Below are positions 1 to 5,576 of a stretch of 7,905 bases of DNA, in pieces. Both the position numbers and the translations under genes were made by a program. Source of the stretch: Citrobacter sp. (GTDB lineage: Bacteria > Pseudomonadota > Gammaproteobacteria > Enterobacterales > Enterobacteriaceae); contig DXKH01000108.1 of assembly GCA_019415335.1 (NCBI GenBank), positions 1-7,905 on the forward strand, read 5' to 3'. Below the pieces are notes generated by a model that saw only the letters and a program-made list of their open reading frames with translations, was not told the origin of the DNA and made no database searches. Positions within the stretch are counted from its first letter, which is position 1. Each line of letters starts with the position of its first letter.

Positions 1-366
1 GAGTATTTGATCATGTATAAGCAATGAAAAACAGCTTCAGGAAATAAGGAGTATCTCAATTTTTAAACATAAAATGAGAATCGTTCAGTACAAAAAAGCA
101 GCGTTGCGTAATCTTTCCCTGATTAAATACGCTACCGCCCAGCCCTGATAACATGATCTGCACTGCGCTATCATATCGACATGTTTCTCTACATGCGAAA
201 AGATGTTTTATTTTCAGATTATATTAAATTGATATTTAATATAAAAACCGAAATCACATCAACCATATGAATAGTTGTGCCAACATTAATTGCTATTCAT
301 AGCAAACAAATGGACGTCCAGTTAACTACGCCAGTGATTCATTAACATTAACCTCCGGCATTATTG
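1..366. other. AT-rich flank beyond yncG, no gene seen
   Basis: This is chromosomal flank beyond the 3' end of yncG. I see no open frame of useful length with a ribosome binding site on either strand, no RNA gene and no clear intrinsic terminator. A short palindrome with arms CATTATT and AATAATG (359-365 and 370-376) overlaps the yncG stop codon. It is pure AT apart from one G/C pair per arm and has no U-tract, so I do not call it a terminator. In E. coli K-12 the small gene yncH and then rhsE lie in this direction, but nothing here is recognisable to me as either. Confidence 0.5.
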
Positions 367-967
367 TTAAATAATGACATTCCTTTTTAATACTTCTTGT
401 AATTTCGGTATCTGACATACAGCATCAGCAATCGCATTAATGTTCGGGGCATTATCCTGAAACCATTCGTGTCCCGGTCCCCATGTGCGCATGGTGCAGA
501 GATAACAGTCCACCAGCGTTAGTTGCTCTCCAAACACATACGGTTCAGCAGTCAATTGCGAATTCAGCCAGATATAAAGCGATTTGCGATATTCAATTAC
601 AGGTGCGTCAGATGCCCAACGCTTAGGGTAATCGGCGAAAGTGAACGTTGGATAGACATTAGCAACCAGCCAGACCAATAGCCGTTGAAACTGTTGACGT
701 TCGGCGCGCCCAAGAGGTGGCGCAAGGTCCGGGCGACGATCGAGAACCATCAATGCAATCGCCGCTGTCTCCGTCATAATCTCGTTATTTTTACAGCGCC
801 AGTGTCGGAACCTGACACAACGGATTCAGGGTTTTTAATAAATCGCGTGAAGTTCCCTCGTGGTCAAAACCACTGACATCAACGAACTGATAAGGAATAT
901 CAGCCAGTGTTAGCATCAGCTCACTGATTGTAGAGCCCCAGCCGGGTACGCCATGCACCTTAATCAT
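367..967 (-). pseudogene. yncG: yncG, glutathione S-transferase-like protein, broken by stop plus frameshift
   Basis: The start at 967 is preceded by GAGGGG six bases upstream. Reading from it gives 58 residues of a GST-type thioredoxin-fold N-terminus, beginning MIKVHGVPGWGSTISELML and including NPLCQVPTLAL with the usual cis-Pro segment. The frame then ends at TAA (791-793). Homology resumes in another frame with MTETAAIALMVLDRRPDL from 777 and runs to a stop at 367-369, covering the helical C-terminal GST domain. The break lies at a run of five T (788-792 on the plus strand). It looks like one extra base plus a changed codon where intact YncG has ENDEI before MTET. From memory intact YncG is about 205 aa. 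The downstream part also seems about six residues short between SDAP and VIEYRK, suggesting an in-frame deletion. Identity as yncG is recalled, not searched, and is supported by ansP on the other side. A working product is unlikely. Confidence 0.85.
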
Positions 968-1132
968 ATGCCCCTCACAATCTTTTAAAGATTAAGTGTA
1001 GGACAGCACACAGGTTATCCAGCAAAAGGATTTATCATTTTTTCGTCAGTTGTATAAATCCCCTTCAGGATTGTAAGGGGATGTTTTGCATCGTTTATCG
1101 ATAACGGGTAGGATTCTGCGCCGACAGTTATA

Positions 1133-1147
1133 CCCATAAAGAATAAT
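1133..1147. repeat. Candidate attL core
   Basis: The sequence CCCATAAAGAATAAT is repeated exactly and in the same orientation at 7609-7623. This copy is the end of the element distal to the integrase gene. It sits 165 bp upstream of the yncG start codon. No tRNA or other structured RNA gene surrounds it, so the attachment site appears to be intergenic. Confidence 0.7.
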
Positions 1148-1200
1148 TGTTTTCCTTTGTAGCCCTTGCGGCATCTGGCTCCACTGATTCCATCCGTCGT

Positions 1201-1224
1201 CAATCCCCGCACCAATCCCCGCAC
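1201..1224. repeat. Tandem 12-mer, possible integrase arm sites (left)
   Basis: Two perfect head-to-tail copies of CAATCCCCGCAC lie 54 bp inside the attL core. The 9-base heart AATCCCCGC recurs at 7229-7237 and 7471-7479, near the other end of the element. Tandem short repeats set back from the core are typical of arm-type binding sites for tyrosine integrases. No protein-coding reason for the repeat is apparent here. The function is inferred. Confidence 0.5.
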
Positions 1225-1282
1225 GGGTCAGAAAGAATGGTGTTTCTGTTTATTTTCTCGCCAGTGGTCGGAGCATAAAAAA

Positions 1283-1300
1283 CCGGGGATGATACCCCGG
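1283..1300 (-). terminator. Intrinsic terminator of the element's minus-strand operon
   Basis: A perfect 6-bp GC stem, CCGGGG with CCCCGG, encloses a 6-nt loop and is followed on the minus strand by six T (plus-strand A run 1277-1282). It begins 11 bases past the stop codon of the last gene of the operon. It should stop transcription before it runs out toward yncG. Confidence 0.9.
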
Positions 1301-1311
1301 CTGTTGGTTAA

Positions 1312-1683
1312 TTAATACGGGTCAAATAGCGGTTCTTTCCGTCTGCGCCATTTGCCGTCACGACGGAAATACGAATAATCACCGGGACGGCGGCCCCAAT
1401 CCATCTGAAAGCCGACTTTGTAAATCTCGAACGCTTCGAGAGCTGGTTTCGTAATCATGCGGCGTCGCAACATCATGTCGGTTTGCTCCGGTGACGGTTC
1501 GCGCACGCGAGTGATAACCAGATGTCCGCGACCGTCAACGTGGAATTTAAAGTTTTGGGCCAGATCCTGAATTTCCTCCGGGTAGTAGCCCGCATCGACA
1601 TGTGCATTAATGTAAGCGTTGCGCCATTCCTGAATGTTAGCTTTAGACCAGTTCATCGCTAACAGATTGATGAAGTTTTTCAT
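1312..1683 (-). CDS. Basic 123-aa protein, last gene of operon, unrecognised
   Basis: I do not recognise this family. The ATG at 1683 has GGGGA five to six bases upstream and gives 123 aa, starting MKNFINLLAMNWSKANIQEW. An in-frame TTG lies four codons earlier but is a poorer start. The N-terminal third looks helical. The middle (HVDGRGHLVITRV) looks like beta strands. The C-terminus is strongly basic (YFRRDGKWRRRKEPLFDPY), which would suit nucleic-acid binding. The start lies inside the preceding TerS-like gene, a 41-bp overlap in another frame, so the two are probably translationally coupled and may work together. The terminator follows directly. An accessory packaging or helper-interference role is possible but is only a guess from position. 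Confidence 0.75.
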   Translation of the reverse strand: MKNFINLLAMNWSKANIQEWRNAYINAHVDAGYYPEEIQDLAQNFKFHVDGRGHLVITRVREPSPEQTDMMLRRRMITKPALEAFEIYKVGFQMDWGRRPGDYSYFRRDGKWRRRKEPLFDPY

Positions 1684-2404
1684 TATCTTCCCCAAATACT
1701 AATTCTGTGTAACCCACGGCGTTGCGCTCGTCTGGCGAATCAGGGATATTCTCCACTGGCTCCGTGTGACGAGTACGGTAAACACCGCGACCAATAATTT
1801 GATAGGACCAGGATACTTCCAGGTCTTCGCAATAGGCAATCGACTTGCCGTTTGTGTAGGCGGCTGCAATATCAGCACCCTGACAACTGCGTAAATCACG
1901 TTCGGTGAAGTGCTCAACGGGTTTTTCTGACCACTCGACCGCAACACCCCGCGCTTTACCGATTTCGTCGTATTGAAGCTGCAATGTTTCCGGGTCGATT
2001 GCTACGCCGTCGGCTGTTTCGTTACCCCCGCCGGATGTTCCGGGCACTGACAGCGCCATCCCGGCTGGCTGTTTGCGCGGCATCACCGCCATTGCCTCAC
2101 GGGCAAGGCTATCCGCCAGTTTTACCGCTTTTGTGATTGCTACGGGGTCCAGCGGTGCGTTACGTATTTCTTCCGTCGCCTGCGTAAGCTTGTCACTGGC
2201 AGCAATTACCCGGATGCGATAAGCGCGTGCGGCGAAATCTCTATCCTGTTCAATTTTGCGCGTGATTGTTGATACATCTGGATAACCAGGCAATTCACCA
2301 ATAGCACGCATACTCATTCCTTCCGCCATCCGATCAATCACGCTTTCCCAATCAGCTTCATCGTACTCGACCGGGCGACCTGGGCCGTTCAATAGTTCTG
2401 TCAT
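1643..2404 (-). CDS. Terminase small subunit-like protein with extra C-terminal domain
   Basis: The start at 2404 is supported by AAGGAGA about eight bases upstream. The first roughly 110 residues resemble phage small terminase subunits of the Sf6 type: a GRP-x-EYDE opening (residues 9-16), a helix-turn-helix around 27-57 (EGMSMRAIGELPGYPDVST then ITRKIEQDRDF), then long helices to about 108. TerS proteins recognise the packaging site and deliver DNA to the large subunit. In satellites a private TerS can redirect a helper phage's packaging. At 253 aa it is longer than the usual 140-190. After a Gly-rich linker (122-128) comes a C-terminal half of about 120 residues that I do not recognise, in place of the short tail that normally contacts the large subunit. 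There is no large-subunit gene here. A regulatory DNA-binding protein is the alternative. Confidence 0.7.
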   Translation of the reverse strand: MTELLNGPGRPVEYDEADWESVIDRMAEGMSMRAIGELPGYPDVSTITRKIEQDRDFAARAYRIRVIAASDKLTQATEEIRNAPLDPVAITKAVKLADSLAREAMAVMPRKQPAGMALSVPGTSGGGNETADGVAIDPETLQLQYDEIGKARGVAVEWSEKPVEHFTERDLRSCQGADIAAAYTNGKSIAYCEDLEVSWSYQIIGRGVYRTRHTEPVENIPDSPDERNAVGYTELVFGEDNEKLHQSVSDELV

Positions 2405-2449
2405 GTCGTGTTCTCCTTAGCCGCCACTGTGTGCATAATTGCTTAAAAT

Positions 2450-2755
2450 TTAATCATTAAACCATTCGCCATCTTCCGGGAACTGCTCCGGCATTCCACC
2501 GACGGGCAGACTGGCTGACTGGATGGCATTTAGCAAACCAGCTACACCGCAGTTGATTGTGTGCATATCTTCTGTGTTTCGCAGCAAGCGGATAACCAGC
2601 AAAACGGCTACTTCGTTCAGGCGCTGGCGCAATAACAGATTGGAACTGCTGACCAGTCGATGAATCTCACCTAATCGCGGTAGCTCGATTTCACCTTTCA
2701 TCGCTGCGACATCTTGTAGTAAACGGCGTTCTGCCGGGGTTAATTTTATTCTCAT
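2450..2755 (-). CDS. Small helical protein (101 aa), unrecognised
   Basis: This begins MRIKLTPAERRLLQDVAAMKG and ends with an acidic tail (PEQFPEDGEWFND). It is mostly helical and leucine-rich, with no membrane segment or signal peptide. Residues 5-25 look like a small amphipathic helical pair, and the stretch LLLRQRLNEVAVLLVIRLLR (40-59) could be a dimerisation helix. It starts 15 bases after the stop of the preceding gene, behind the weak ribosome binding sequence GAGAG, so the two are probably co-expressed. The TerS-like gene begins 45 bases downstream. Function is unknown; position between AlpA and TerS suits an accessory gene of the satellite. Confidence 0.7.
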   Translation of the reverse strand: MRIKLTPAERRLLQDVAAMKGEIELPRLGEIHRLVSSSNLLLRQRLNEVAVLLVIRLLRNTEDMHTINCGVAGLLNAIQSASLPVGGMPEQFPEDGEWFND

Positions 2756-2770
2756 GGCTTTTATCTCTCG

Positions 2771-3058
2771 TTAATCATCAATATCAGCGCCCACGCTTTC
2801 AAGCTGGCTGTGTATATCGGCCCTGATTAGTTTTAACCGTTTTACGAATTGCTTTTCCGCATCACTGCATTCATGCAGGCTATGACCATCTTTCAGTTTC
2901 ATATTGATAAGCGTGTTGATGGTATTAAGGGAATGCTCAGCCCATAGCCGTAACATCTGGCGCTTTAGTGGCTGTTCACTCAGCGGCGATTGCTTCAGGT
3001 CGCTTACCCTTTCTGCTACCGTCCGGGCGATACCAAAAACTATGCGTAATGCCAGCAT
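2771..3058 (-). CDS. Small helical protein (95 aa), unrecognised
   Basis: Start ATG at 3058 follows AGGAGA with nine bases of spacing. The protein is helical throughout with many charged residues. It starts MLALRIVFGIARTVAERVSD, contains LWAEHSLNTINTLINMKLKD (residues 38-57), and ends acidic (LESVGADIDD). The hydrophobic start is too short and is followed by charges too soon for a convincing membrane anchor. Just upstream lies the longest intergenic stretch of this operon, 116 bp with competing hairpins, so this gene and the one after it may be controlled separately from the genes before. I recognise no family. Confidence 0.7.
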   Translation of the reverse strand: MLALRIVFGIARTVAERVSDLKQSPLSEQPLKRQMLRLWAEHSLNTINTLINMKLKDGHSLHECSDAEKQFVKRLKLIRADIHSQLESVGADIDD

Positions 3059-3174
3059 TTTTGTTTTCTCCTGTGAATCAGCGAAACCGCTGGTAAAATA
3101 TCGGTATAAACATTTCTTAAAACGGTTTCGCTATTGTTGGTTGGGTCAGGTGCAATACCTGGCCCTTTTCTTTA
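3059..3174 (-). promoter_or_regulatory. Structured leader with competing stem-loops
   Basis: This gap separates the 125-aa and 95-aa genes in an otherwise tight operon. It holds a 10-bp inverted repeat (3080-3089 AGCGAAACCG with 3123-3132). One arm also forms a short local hairpin, CAGCG-aaac-CGCTG (3079-3092), just upstream of the downstream gene's AGGAG. The long and local pairings exclude each other. A further 9-bp stem (3143-3151 with 3157-3165, one G-U pair) lies nearby. On the plus strand it is followed by TTTTCTTT, so it could also end a plus-strand transcript. Role as an RNA switch or protein operator is inferred. Confidence 0.4.
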
Positions 3175-3552
3175 TCAGCACGGGATACCCAGCGCATTGA
3201 GAATGCGTTTTCTTACGTCGGCATCCATTTCGTAAGACTTCGGCGTTTCGGTGCTCTGGCGCTCGTCTGGCACGTTATCCGGCACACGAACGGTGAAGTA
3301 ATCCCGCTGGTCTTTCGTCAGATAGTCACCGGAAAAATAATCACCGAAAGCGGCGTCGAGCTTATTGTCGAAGTAGGATAAGTCCGGGATTTTACTTTCA
3401 GGCTTACCCTGTTCCGGTAATAACTTGATAATCTGCATCTTGATTTCAGCTGCCCGTTTCTGCAATGCCTGGCGTTCGGATCCGGTCTTCTCAGCGGCAG
3501 CACTTTCCAGAATCTGGAATTGCGTTACCAGCCTTTTAATCTCATCATTCAT
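3175..3552 (-). CDS. Coiled-coil-like small protein (125 aa), unrecognised
   Basis: The start at 3552 (MNDEIKRLVTQFQILESAAA) is 24 bases after the previous gene. Its ribosome binding sequence is weak, with GGGGC roughly 11 bases away. Residues 1-45 form a charged helix with heptad-like spacing, probably a coiled coil. The middle is rich in aromatic residues (SYFDNKL, FGDYFSGDYL, QRDYFTV). A Pro-rich linker leads to a final small helix (DADVRKRILNALGI). No enzyme motif, signal peptide or membrane segment is visible. The DNA coding PDER near its C-terminus shares an exact 13-mer with the TerS-like gene. Function is unknown. Confidence 0.7.
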   Translation of the reverse strand: MNDEIKRLVTQFQILESAAAEKTGSERQALQKRAAEIKMQIIKLLPEQGKPESKIPDLSYFDNKLDAAFGDYFSGDYLTKDQRDYFTVRVPDNVPDERQSTETPKSYEMDADVRKRILNALGIPC

Positions 3553-3576
3553 AATTATGTAGCCCCGCTCACCGTA

Positions 3577-3900
3577 TTATTGTTTGAAGAAACCGAATCC
3601 GAGTTTTAATGCGCTTCCAAGTTTTCCGCGCAGCATGAATTCTACTTCTTTCCGGCCCATTTCCTGATGGGTAACCCTGTCAGGGGTTTTCATGCAGTCA
3701 GGTAACTGGCTATATAATTCGTCGGCATGACTGGCGATTAATTGCTGGTATTCCGGCAAAGTGCGTAATGCTGCGATTAATTCATCAACGGCGGCTGCCA
3801 TCTTTTTATCGAAATCCCGTTTATCCTGGACTTCTGGCGAAGGTTTATAGCCGTTGGCCTGATTCATGATGTCTGCGTAGGTGTTTCCAATGTGTGGCAT
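3577..3900 (-). CDS. Small helical protein (107 aa), unrecognised
   Basis: A strong AGGAGAA with eight bases of spacing precedes the ATG at 3900. The protein starts MPHIGNTYADIMNQANGYKP and has a charged helical middle (DFDKKMAAAVDELIAALRTL, residues 29-48). It ends with a basic, Gly/Phe-rich tail (MLRGKLGSALKLGFGFFKQ, 89-107) that could be an amphipathic membrane- or protein-binding helix. It follows the HNH gene by 18 bases and precedes the next gene by 24, so it belongs to the same operon. I recognise no family. Being directly after HNH, it might belong to a packaging or nuclease function, but nothing in its sequence shows that. Confidence 0.7.
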   Translation of the reverse strand: MPHIGNTYADIMNQANGYKPSPEVQDKRDFDKKMAAAVDELIAALRTLPEYQQLIASHADELYSQLPDCMKTPDRVTHQEMGRKEVEFMLRGKLGSALKLGFGFFKQ

Positions 3901-3918
3901 AATAGTTTTCTCCTATTG

Positions 3919-4449
3919 TTATTGTGCAATACGCCATAATTTATGATTTACGTGGTGGCTGGTGGCGAATAGTACCGCTGCCGTTACCGGGCGAAGACAC
4001 CAGCGCTGATTGTGCTTCGTACTGGCTTTTCTGCCGCGGAATGGACGGATAGCGCCGAATTTCTCACCCGGCTGGCTACCCATATTTTCATTCCACGCGA
4101 CAATTCGAAGGTTAACCAGTCGGTTATCAGTGCCGTCACGGTTGATATGGTCAACGCAAAAACCCGGCGGAATGGCATCAAATCCGTAGGTCAACCAGAT
4201 AACGATATTGTGTACGCGAAACAGTTTCTCTTTACCGTTAACTGTCACGCTTACCCTGTAATAGCGTGCTTTATTGTGACGTTTATATTTGCGACCTTTA
4301 CAATAGCCGTATTTGCTCTCAATTGGTTTCAGACATAATTCGTGCCCGTCGCGGTCCAATCCTGTTTGAGATTTTTCATTTACTGTGAATCTGCGTTTAA
4401 TTTCTTGCTGATATTCCAATGGCGGAATACGTGGACTTGGCTTCGGCAT
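3919..4449 (-). CDS. HNH endonuclease
   Basis: This 176-aa protein carries an HNH nuclease core of the HNH_3 type. It has a strand segment (YYRVSVTVNGKEKLFRVHNI, residues 63-82), then WLTYGFDAIPPGF, VDHINRDGTDNRLVNLR (99-115) and WNENM. H101, N103, D108-N109 and N113 are the likely catalytic and structural positions. Such nucleases occur as phage-borne homing enzymes and as packaging helpers; HK97 gp74 is the known example that assists terminase cutting at cos. The start at 4449 lies two bases after the alpA stop. Its ribosome binding sequence GAGGT is inside the end of alpA, which implies coupling. The C-terminal 50 residues match no AP2-like or other binding domain I know. In a cluster with a TerS-like gene, a packaging role is the better guess, but homing is not excluded. 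Confidence 0.85.
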   Translation of the reverse strand: MPKPSPRIPPLEYQQEIKRRFTVNEKSQTGLDRDGHELCLKPIESKYGYCKGRKYKRHNKARYYRVSVTVNGKEKLFRVHNIVIWLTYGFDAIPPGFCVDHINRDGTDNRLVNLRIVAWNENMGSQPGEKFGAIRPFRGRKASTKHNQRWCLRPVTAAVLFATSHHVNHKLWRIAQ

Positions 4450-4451
4450 AG

Positions 4452-4637
4452 CTATTTACCTCGTTTATAAAAGAAGTCCAGAATTTCTTGCTTGATGAAT
4501 TTAATCTGGCAGCCCGCCGGAGTTACGCTTTTCGGAAAGTCCGGGATTCGTTGCATCCACTTGAATATTGACCAACGCGTAACTCCGAATAATCGGGCCA
4601 CCTGGTTAACTGTCATTAGTTCCACATCGTCTTTCAT
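4452..4637 (-). CDS. alpA: AlpA-family excisionase/transcriptional regulator
   Basis: This is a 61-aa winged-helix protein of the AlpA/MerR-like type. LMTVNQVARLFGVTRWSIFKW is the helix-turn-helix, and DFPKSVTPAGCQIKFIKQEILDFF the wing and final helix. The motif order fits AlpA, P4 Vis and similar prophage regulators, which bend attachment-site DNA for excision and switch on satellite genes. I chose ATG 4637 because AGGTG lies six bases before it; an in-frame GTG at 4646 is part of that same sequence. It opens the downstream operon, with HNH following after two bases. A long untranslated region with inverted repeats precedes it, the likely seat of its control. The symbol denotes the family, not an assigned name. 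Confidence 0.85.
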   Translation of the reverse strand: MKDDVELMTVNQVARLFGVTRWSIFKWMQRIPDFPKSVTPAGCQIKFIKQEILDFFYKRGK

Positions 4638-5163
4638 GCTTATCACCTATCTGAAAAAGAGCGCCAGTCAGGAAAAATAAAGAGGACGACGAAAAACCCG
4701 AATGGCGCGTTTAGTGGTTGCTGTTCTTACTAAATATTTTATCCCGGTTGGATATAGTGTGCATCGTTGGTTTTTGTGGAAAACGTGGACACAAAAAGGT
4801 TATCGCGAATACGATGGCTAGCGTATGTGAAAAATAGAAAATTGGTAGGGCAACTGGAAGGGAATTTTCGCGAAAAATGACCAAAATATATGGTCGGTAT
4901 GGTGGATATGGATATTAGATCCAGTAGTTCCGATGAGCGCACCACGGATGGCAACTCTTTCGGGTTAACGGTAGACGATGGTACGTTGATGCCTTTTATC
5001 AGGTGGGCGCGATGTTGTCGCTTGTCAGCCTGCCCCGAGGCGTCGTGTTTATCCGATACTTCCAATTCATCCGGCGGCATCTGGAATGGTCACGGTATAA
5101 CCAGTGGTGATTGCCTGTTTCTGGTGTGATGCGCTCGTCCGGCACTCTCACTACCGCCCCGCT

Positions 5164-5358
5164 CTAAGGGCAAAACATCAACGTCTTCGCGAATACTGTT
5201 TTTACGTGCTGGACGCGGTAGGCCAAATTGCACGGTAACGCCATGTTAAAGTCCTGGCCCGAGACTGATTTGTTTTGTAGGGTTAACTCCCCCACCGCCC
5301 TTGCGCCTTTGGTTTCAGCGTTGCCACTTTTAACGACTGCTGGTGTCGGTAACGGCAT
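5164..5358 (-). CDS. Possible 64-aa protein with repeated SGQxxNM motif, doubtful
   Basis: This open frame starts MPLPTPAVVKSGNAETKGAR with GGGGCAGG nine bases upstream, a usable ribosome binding sequence. The frame stays open upstream to a stop about 16 codons earlier, without another ATG. SGQVYNMPLP, at and just before the start, recurs as SGQDFNMALP inside the frame, giving a repeated peptide. The DNA copies differ mostly in ways that keep the peptide similar, which mildly supports coding now or in the past. The style is faintly like small Ash/Icd-type proteins of P4-like elements, but I cannot confirm that. It may instead be a decayed gene or untranslated leader. Confidence 0.3.
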   Translation of the reverse strand: MPLPTPAVVKSGNAETKGARAVGELTLQNKSVSGQDFNMALPCNLAYRVQHVKTVFAKTLMFCP

Positions 5359-5380
5359 GTTATAGACCTGCCCCGAGTCT
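5233..5380. repeat. 34-bp imperfect direct repeat, two copies
   Basis: Copies at 5233-5266 and 5347-5380 match at 29 of 34 positions with a period of 114 bp. Each contains, on the minus strand, a purine-rich stretch followed by an AACATG start-like triplet. The 11-base heart CCTGCCCCGAG appears exactly a third time at 5029-5039. They could be operator or RNA-pairing sites, or repeats inside a former coding region. Confidence 0.6.
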
Positions 5381-5509
5381 TTGAGATTGGCATTTGTCGT
5401 CTTGCCTTGACGGTTTTACTTGAGATTTTAAGGCGGGAGTGATGCGCGTCGCAAAATTGTGTCTTTGCTGTTGACAGGCCGACTTAAGGGGAATTTATCG
5501 AAGTGGCGG

Positions 5510-5576
5510 CGGTGACAAGCGGTTACTCGTTTATTCTGATTTGCCTGTCACCGTTGATTTTGCTGGCTGTCACCGT
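5510..5576. repeat. Iteron-like cluster of TGTCACCG after the DNA-binding gene
   Basis: Direct copies of TGTCACCG lie at 5546-5553 and 5568-5575, and one inverted copy at 5510-5517. The inverted copy and the first direct copy form an 11-bp stem with one mismatch around a 22-nt loop. The direct pair has a 22-bp period, about two helical turns, so two proteins could bind on the same face. The cluster overlaps the stop codon of the gene at 5570-6208. Confidence 0.6.
5538..5576. repeat. 39-bp direct repeat, copy 1
   Basis: This is identical at 38 of 39 positions to 6221-6259, with 34 consecutive bases exact (5543-5576). It spans the stop codon and immediate downstream DNA of the two-domain DNA-binding gene and includes one TGTCACCG pair. 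Confidence 0.9.

Larger units (their letters stand above)
4650..5542. promoter_or_regulatory. About 0.9 kb control-like region without a secure gene
   Basis: No frame here combines a good start, ribosome binding site and recognisable protein; two weak candidates are listed separately or rejected. The region lies upstream of alpA and downstream of the two-domain DNA-binding gene. It contains a 34-bp imperfect direct repeat (5233-5266 and 5347-5380). It also has an 8-bp inverted repeat, TTTTTGTG/CACAAAAA (4771-4778 and 4790-4797), and two exact TTCGCGAA palindromes (4867-4874 and 5186-5193). An inverted CGGTGACA copy lies at 5510-5517. It probably holds the alpA operon promoter and operators, though I could not pick a convincing minus-strand promoter. 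It may include remains of a lost gene. Confidence 0.45.

Noticed and set aside
359..376. Palindrome CATTATT/AATAATG at the end of yncG as terminator
   Set aside because: The stem is almost all AT and no U-run follows.
1015..1224. Minus-strand 69-aa open frame
   Set aside because: It runs through the attL core, joining element and host DNA, begins within the tandem 12-mer and looks like no protein I know.
4739..5080. Minus-strand 113-aa open frame starting MPPDELEVSDKHDASG
   Set aside because: No ribosome binding sequence before the ATG. The second half is composed like translated non-coding DNA and it covers the palindromes and inverted repeats. It could include a gene remnant but I cannot support it.
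5029..5380. P4-type RNA-based immunity (CI RNA pairing with leader repeats)
   Set aside because: The repeated CTCGGGGCAGG would need a complementary segment in the same transcript, and I found none.
5471..5499. Perfect TTGACA on the plus strand as a promoter
   Set aside because: The hexamer 17 bp downstream is TTTATC, only three of six matches, and no gene follows on that strand. An antisense transcript is possible but unsupported.
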